64,000 bases of DNA. Origin: Planctomycetota bacterium (GTDB lineage Bacteria > Planctomycetota > Phycisphaerae > Sedimentisphaerales > Anaerobacaceae). This document shows positions 60,538 through 64,000 of the stretch, piece by piece; the stretch's first letter is position 1, and each line of letters starts with the position of its first letter. The position numbers and the translations under genes were made by a program. The notes beneath the pieces were generated by a model, which made no database searches, had not been told where the DNA came from, and saw only the letters and a list, made by a program, of their open reading frames with translations. The stretch is taken from assembly GCA_030605475.1 (NCBI GenBank), contig JAUWIG010000001.1, positions 1 through 64,000 of the forward strand. Direction: 5' to 3'.

Positions 60538-61740
60538 TTATGTGTGGTATTCCGCGTTAATTTTGACATATTTGGTACTTAGGTCACAGCCGTAGCAAAA
60601 ATCGCTGCACCCTCCCACACCTAATTCCACTGTTATTGTGTGCTTTGAGCCGGACATAATCTTGCTCGCCTTTTTTCTGTCAAACTTTGTGGGTTTGCCA
60701 TTTTTAAAAACGGTTATATTGCCTAACTTGCAGGATAGTTTACTTGGATTCAATTTAACGCCGGCTGAACCAACAGCACAGATAATTCTGCCCCAGTTGG
60801 GGTCGCAGCCGTGCACTGCGCATTTGAATAATGGATAATCAGCTACCGCCCTGCTCACTCTTGCTGCATCAGCTTGTGTAGCAGCACCTTTGGCGATGAC
60901 CTTAAACATCCGCGTCGCCCCTTCAGCATTCAGAGCCATCTGTCTGGTTAAATCATCACACAAATCTAACAATGCCCTGGTGAATTTTTTATACCGTGGA
61001 CACTGACTTGTTATTGGCCGATTACCTGCCAGGCCGCAAGCGAGGATTATCGCCGTATCATTAGTGCTTTGATGCCCGTCAACGGTCAGTTTATTCAGCG
61101 AATTACCAATAGCAGTCTTTAATGCCCTCGCCAGTAGCGGTTTGTTTATAGCTGCGTCGGTAGTAATAAAACAAAGTGTCGTTGCCATATTTGGCGCAAT
61201 CATACCAGCTCCTTTAACTACGCCAGCTATCGCAACTTTGGTACCGGATATCTCAAGTTGCCGGACAGCTTGTTTTGGTTTGGTATCGGTTGTCATTATT
61301 GCCTTTGCAAAATCCAAACCCGCCGAGGCCGAAGCTGAAAGTTTCACCGCTGCTTTCGAAATTCCTTCTGTAATTCTATTGATTGGCAATTGCTCTCCGA
61401 TAATGCCGGTGGAGGCAACAAGTACGTTATGAGGGTCAATTTCAATCTGTTTAGCCGTTTCGTTGCACATCCGTATCGCGTTCTTGATTCCTGTTTGGCC
61501 GGTGCAGGCATTGGCGTTGCCGGAATTGACAACCACAGCTGAGATACTGCGGCTTTTTATATGCTTTCTGCTAATCTCGACCGCTGCTGACACGATTTTA
61601 TTGGTTGTAAAGACCGCTGCTGCTTTTGCGCCTGTCGGGCAAACCAGCAGTCCCAAATCGGCTTTACCTGATTTCTTAATCCCGCAAGCCACCCCCGCCG
61701 CCAAAAAACCTTTCGGTGCGGTTATAGTATTATTCTTCAT
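60538..61740 (-). CDS. argJ: Glutamate N-acetyltransferase/amino-acid acetyltransferase ArgJ
   Basis: 400 residues from ATG 61740, with AAGGGGTG upstream; an in-frame start seven codons earlier is rejected. GVVKGAGMIAPNMATTLCFI contains the autocleavage site with the nucleophilic Thr of MATT. CGDPNWGRI-type CDPNWGRIICAVG follows. It recycles acetyl groups in arginine synthesis. argC lies two genes upstream. Confidence 0.96.
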   Translation of the reverse strand: MKNNTITAPKGFLAAGVACGIKKSGKADLGLLVCPTGAKAAAVFTTNKIVSAAVEISRKHIKSRSISAVVVNSGNANACTGQTGIKNAIRMCNETAKQIEIDPHNVLVASTGIIGEQLPINRITEGISKAAVKLSASASAGLDFAKAIMTTDTKPKQAVRQLEISGTKVAIAGVVKGAGMIAPNMATTLCFITTDAAINKPLLARALKTAIGNSLNKLTVDGHQSTNDTAIILACGLAGNRPITSQCPRYKKFTRALLDLCDDLTRQMALNAEGATRMFKVIAKGAATQADAARVSRAVADYPLFKCAVHGCDPNWGRIICAVGSAGVKLNPSKLSCKLGNITVFKNGKPTKFDRKKASKIMSGSKHTITVELGVGGCSDFCYGCDLSTKYVKINAEYHT

Positions 61741-61797
61741 TTGCGGACACCCCTTACTCAACTTCTGAAGGATTTATAGCGTTTTGCTGCCGGCCCG

Positions 61798-62652
61798 CTA
61801 AAGAATGGTTGTGTTTCTCGACCGCGGGTCTCTAATAGTTTTCGGCCCATTGCTAAACTTCCCCTTAACTGCCATATCTCTGAAATTAGCCATTGGGTCG
61901 TAAAATTTTTTACTAAGGTCAACCGTATTAACCATCAAGCCGGCACGATTGGACCTGAGCCGACGGGCAATTTTGCCGTCCGGCTGAATGAAACACGATG
62001 GATACGGCGAATAGTACCCGCTTGAATTTGCCATACTCACCCAGAAATAGTTCGTCGCTGCCCGGCATTGCATCGTCTGCCGCATAATATAAGTGTGTAC
62101 ACTTGGTGGACCCTTTTGGCGGGCATTGTAAAACGACTGGAAAATGCAACTGACATTTTCCTTCAGCAACTGGCGATAAAGCTCCGGAAACCGCAGGTCA
62201 AAGCAAATCAGCAGCGAGCATTTTACACCGTTGACGGTGAAGTTTACAAATCTATTACCAGGCGTTAAACGTCGCAAATCGTATTTAGTACAAAATCTCT
62301 TGTCGTAGCGGTCAGTGAGCCTGCCACCCGGCCCTATCAGGTATAGACTGTTGTGCGGCTTATTCGGCTCGGTCAATCTGTGCGTGCTGCCCAGAACAAC
62401 CCAAAGCCCCAGTTGCCCCGCAAGAGCCATAATCTTTTCGGTTTCTTCCCTTAGCAACTGCCAATTAAACCCATTGAACGACCCAAAGTCAGCACCCACA
62501 TAGCCGCTAAGGGCACATTCTGGAAAATGCACTATGTCAGCTTTGGCCTTTTTCGCTTTGACCAGAAAATTATGGATTTGCCGGGCGTTTCGCTTGATAG
62601 ATTCCCCTACCGCAAACTGACAGGTAGCAACTTTCAGTACGCCGGCAGCCAT
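61798..62652 (-). CDS. Carbon-nitrogen hydrolase (nitrilase superfamily)
   Basis: 284 residues. The Glu-Lys-Cys triad is visible: FPECALSGY (about 43), YDKRFC (about 115) and LLICFDLRFPEL (Cys about 150). It is an amidase-type enzyme with unknown substrate. It lies between argC and argJ on the same strand with small gaps, so it may act in arginine or polyamine metabolism, but that is context only. Confidence 0.88.
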   Translation of the reverse strand: MAAGVLKVATCQFAVGESIKRNARQIHNFLVKAKKAKADIVHFPECALSGYVGADFGSFNGFNWQLLREETEKIMALAGQLGLWVVLGSTHRLTEPNKPHNSLYLIGPGGRLTDRYDKRFCTKYDLRRLTPGNRFVNFTVNGVKCSLLICFDLRFPELYRQLLKENVSCIFQSFYNARQKGPPSVHTYIMRQTMQCRAATNYFWVSMANSSGYYSPYPSCFIQPDGKIARRLRSNRAGLMVNTVDLSKKFYDPMANFRDMAVKGKFSNGPKTIRDPRSRNTTIL

Positions 62653-62660
62653 CAAAACTC

Positions 62661-63671
62661 CTATGCAAGGCCTAAGGTCTCTTCCAGCCCGAAAACAATA
62701 TTCATATTCTGAATTGCCTGGCCCGATGCGCCTTTTACCAGATTGTCAATTGCCGAGAAGCTCACAATCCTGCCTTTGGCACAGGTTACAAAGATATGGC
62801 AATAGTTCGTCCCTGCAACATCTTTAACAGCGGGGCCATCTTCGCATATCTGCACAAATGGCTCCGAACTATAGAAATCCTTATATAGCTTTGACAGTTT
62901 TTCGCTACTTATTTTGGCCTTCGGCTGACAATACACCGTCGATAGAATTCCCCTGTCAAAAGGCCCTGCGTGGGGCTGAAACAGTATCTGGACATCACAG
63001 CCGGCAATTTGACTTGCGATTTGTTCCATTTCCGGCATATGGCGATGTGAGCCGACCCCATAGGCAAAGAAGTTTTCATTCATATTCGGAAAATGAAATT
63101 TAATCGAAGGGTTTTTGCCTGCTCCGGATGAGCCGGTTACCGCATTGACAATAATCGAGCCGGTCTTAACTACGGCCTCTTTTAATAGCGGCGCTATGGC
63201 CAATAAAGCACCTGTAGGATAACAGCCGGGATTGGCAACAAGCTCAGCATCCTTCATCTGTTCGCGGAACAATTCCGGCAAACCGTAAACCGCACTTTCA
63301 AGGTTAGCTCTATCAGTGTGCTCTACTCCATAAAACTTTTCATAAACCTCGATATCTTTGAGCCGATAGTCCGCACTAAAATCAATCACCTTTAGCCCTG
63401 CCTCCAGCAATTTAGGTACGAATCCCATAGAGACCTTATGGGGCAGACAGCAAAGGGCTACATCAGCCAGCCCGGAGAGCTTATCAAAATCCAACGGCTC
63501 GATTTGCAAATCACATCGGCCCTTAAACTGCGGAAAGACCTCACCCACTTCCCCGCACTCTTCGGCTAAAGCTGTCAAATAGACCAACTTTGCCTCGCTG
63601 TGCCGGAGAATAATTCGTACCGATTCGGCGCCGGTATATCCGCTTGCCCCAATGATGGCAACCCGTATCAT
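62661..63671 (-). CDS. argC: N-acetyl-gamma-glutamyl-phosphate reductase
   Basis: 336 residues. NADP loop GASGYTGAESVRI, active-site NPGCYPTGALLAIAPL with the catalytic Cys, and HRHMPEMEQI. Arginine pathway step 3. Lies downstream of rpsI on the same strand with 83 bp between. Confidence 0.96.
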   Translation of the reverse strand: MIRVAIIGASGYTGAESVRIILRHSEAKLVYLTALAEECGEVGEVFPQFKGRCDLQIEPLDFDKLSGLADVALCCLPHKVSMGFVPKLLEAGLKVIDFSADYRLKDIEVYEKFYGVEHTDRANLESAVYGLPELFREQMKDAELVANPGCYPTGALLAIAPLLKEAVVKTGSIIVNAVTGSSGAGKNPSIKFHFPNMNENFFAYGVGSHRHMPEMEQIASQIAGCDVQILFQPHAGPFDRGILSTVYCQPKAKISSEKLSKLYKDFYSSEPFVQICEDGPAVKDVAGTNYCHIFVTCAKGRIVSFSAIDNLVKGASGQAIQNMNIVFGLEETLGLA

Positions 63672-63754
63672 AGCTTGCCCTTAAGCATAGGTAGGGTAAA
63701 AGTAAGGAAAAAGCAAAATTTCTACTTGTGAACTTTTTATACGCAAATTGCAAA

Positions 63755-64000
63755 TTAACGTTTCGAGAACTGGAATTTTCTCCTTGCACCTCTCTGACCC
63801 GGCTTCTTTCTTTCGACCATTCTGCTGTCACGAGTAAGATGTCCGCCATCTCGCAGCACCTGGATATAGTTCTCGTCATAGCTTTTCAATGCTCTGGCAA
63901 TTCCCAACGATGCTGCACCAGCTTGTCCGGAGGTTCCGCCGCCATTGACGTTGATAAAGACATCAAATGATTTTTCTGCATCAACTGCCGCCAGCGGTGC
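63755..64000 (-). CDS. rpsI: 30S ribosomal protein S9 (partial, 5' end outside)
   Basis: The last 81 codons, from GGGTSGQAGAASLGIARAL to the invariant end GARRKFQFSKR. The N-terminus lies beyond the window edge. Confidence 0.97.
   Translation of the reverse strand, partial: APLAAVDAEKSFDVFINVNGGGTSGQAGAASLGIARALKSYDENYIQVLRDGGHLTRDSRMVERKKPGQRGARRKFQFSKR

Overview
The window looks like a chromosomal piece of an anaerobic, probably fermentative planctomycete of the Phycisphaerae (Sedimentisphaerales-like) type. The clues are a ferrous-iron uptake locus, a Rex redox repressor next to a 13 kb energy-converting [NiFe]-hydrogenase/Mrp cluster, a membrane pyrophosphatase, a planctomycete-style integrase remnant, a very long secreted CBM9-like/Ycf48/PIG-L protein and a good sigma-54 promoter. 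This placement rests on gene content and remembered family resemblance, not on a search. Many starts are TTG or GTG.

Layout. 1-3.6 kb: dtxR-like regulator, feoA and feoB on the minus strand, with a perfect DtxR-type palindrome in front of the regulator. 3.7-4.1 kb: tRNA-Pro(GGG) and an unannotated 35-codon minus-strand ORF ending at a strong terminator. 4.2-23.8 kb: rex, then a collinear plus-strand cluster. It holds a two-subunit flavin/Fe-S electron-input module (AsrA/AsrB-like), a ferredoxin subunit, a complete group-4 [NiFe]-hydrogenase (NuoH-, NuoB-, NuoC+D-, NuoL- and NuoI-like), a full Mrp antiporter set (A C-terminal part, B to G), the maturation protease and hypF-C-D-E-A-B. The likely job is to couple ferredoxin/NAD(P)H-linked proton reduction to Na+ or H+ pumping, with Rex sensing NADH/NAD+.

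23.8-41.6 kb is accessory DNA. It contains a lipoprotein cysteine hydrolase, tandem fibronectin-III genes, a 20-bp iteron-like repeat array, a four/five-gene antiviral island (CD-NTase, four-TM effector, TIR/ThsB-like protein, unknown helical protein, DpnII/MboI-type nuclease) behind a sigma-54 promoter, a phage-tail-like module without head genes, a methyltransferase/SPL-type radical SAM pair, and a broken integrase beside tRNA(CAU) and tRNA-Lys. Three copies of a roughly 62-bp hairpin-prone repeat lie at the edges of the accessory genes.

41.8-64 kb returns to core genes, mostly on the minus strand: the CBM9-like/Ycf48/PIG-L protein, tRNA-Ala, nadD, a 34-residue lysine-rich protein, lysA (+), accC/accB, a decayed CBS-domain gene (+), a SpoIIE-type phosphatase, yggS, yjbQ, argS, rsfS, hppA, argJ, a nitrilase-family amidohydrolase, argC and the 3' end of rpsI.

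The strongest second-look items are the defence island with its promoter and repeats, the palindromic DNA inserted in frame in hypF (with relatives elsewhere), the Rex-linked hydrogenase-Mrp-AsrAB cluster, the hidden integrase and CBS pseudogenes, and the poly-lysine mini-protein.
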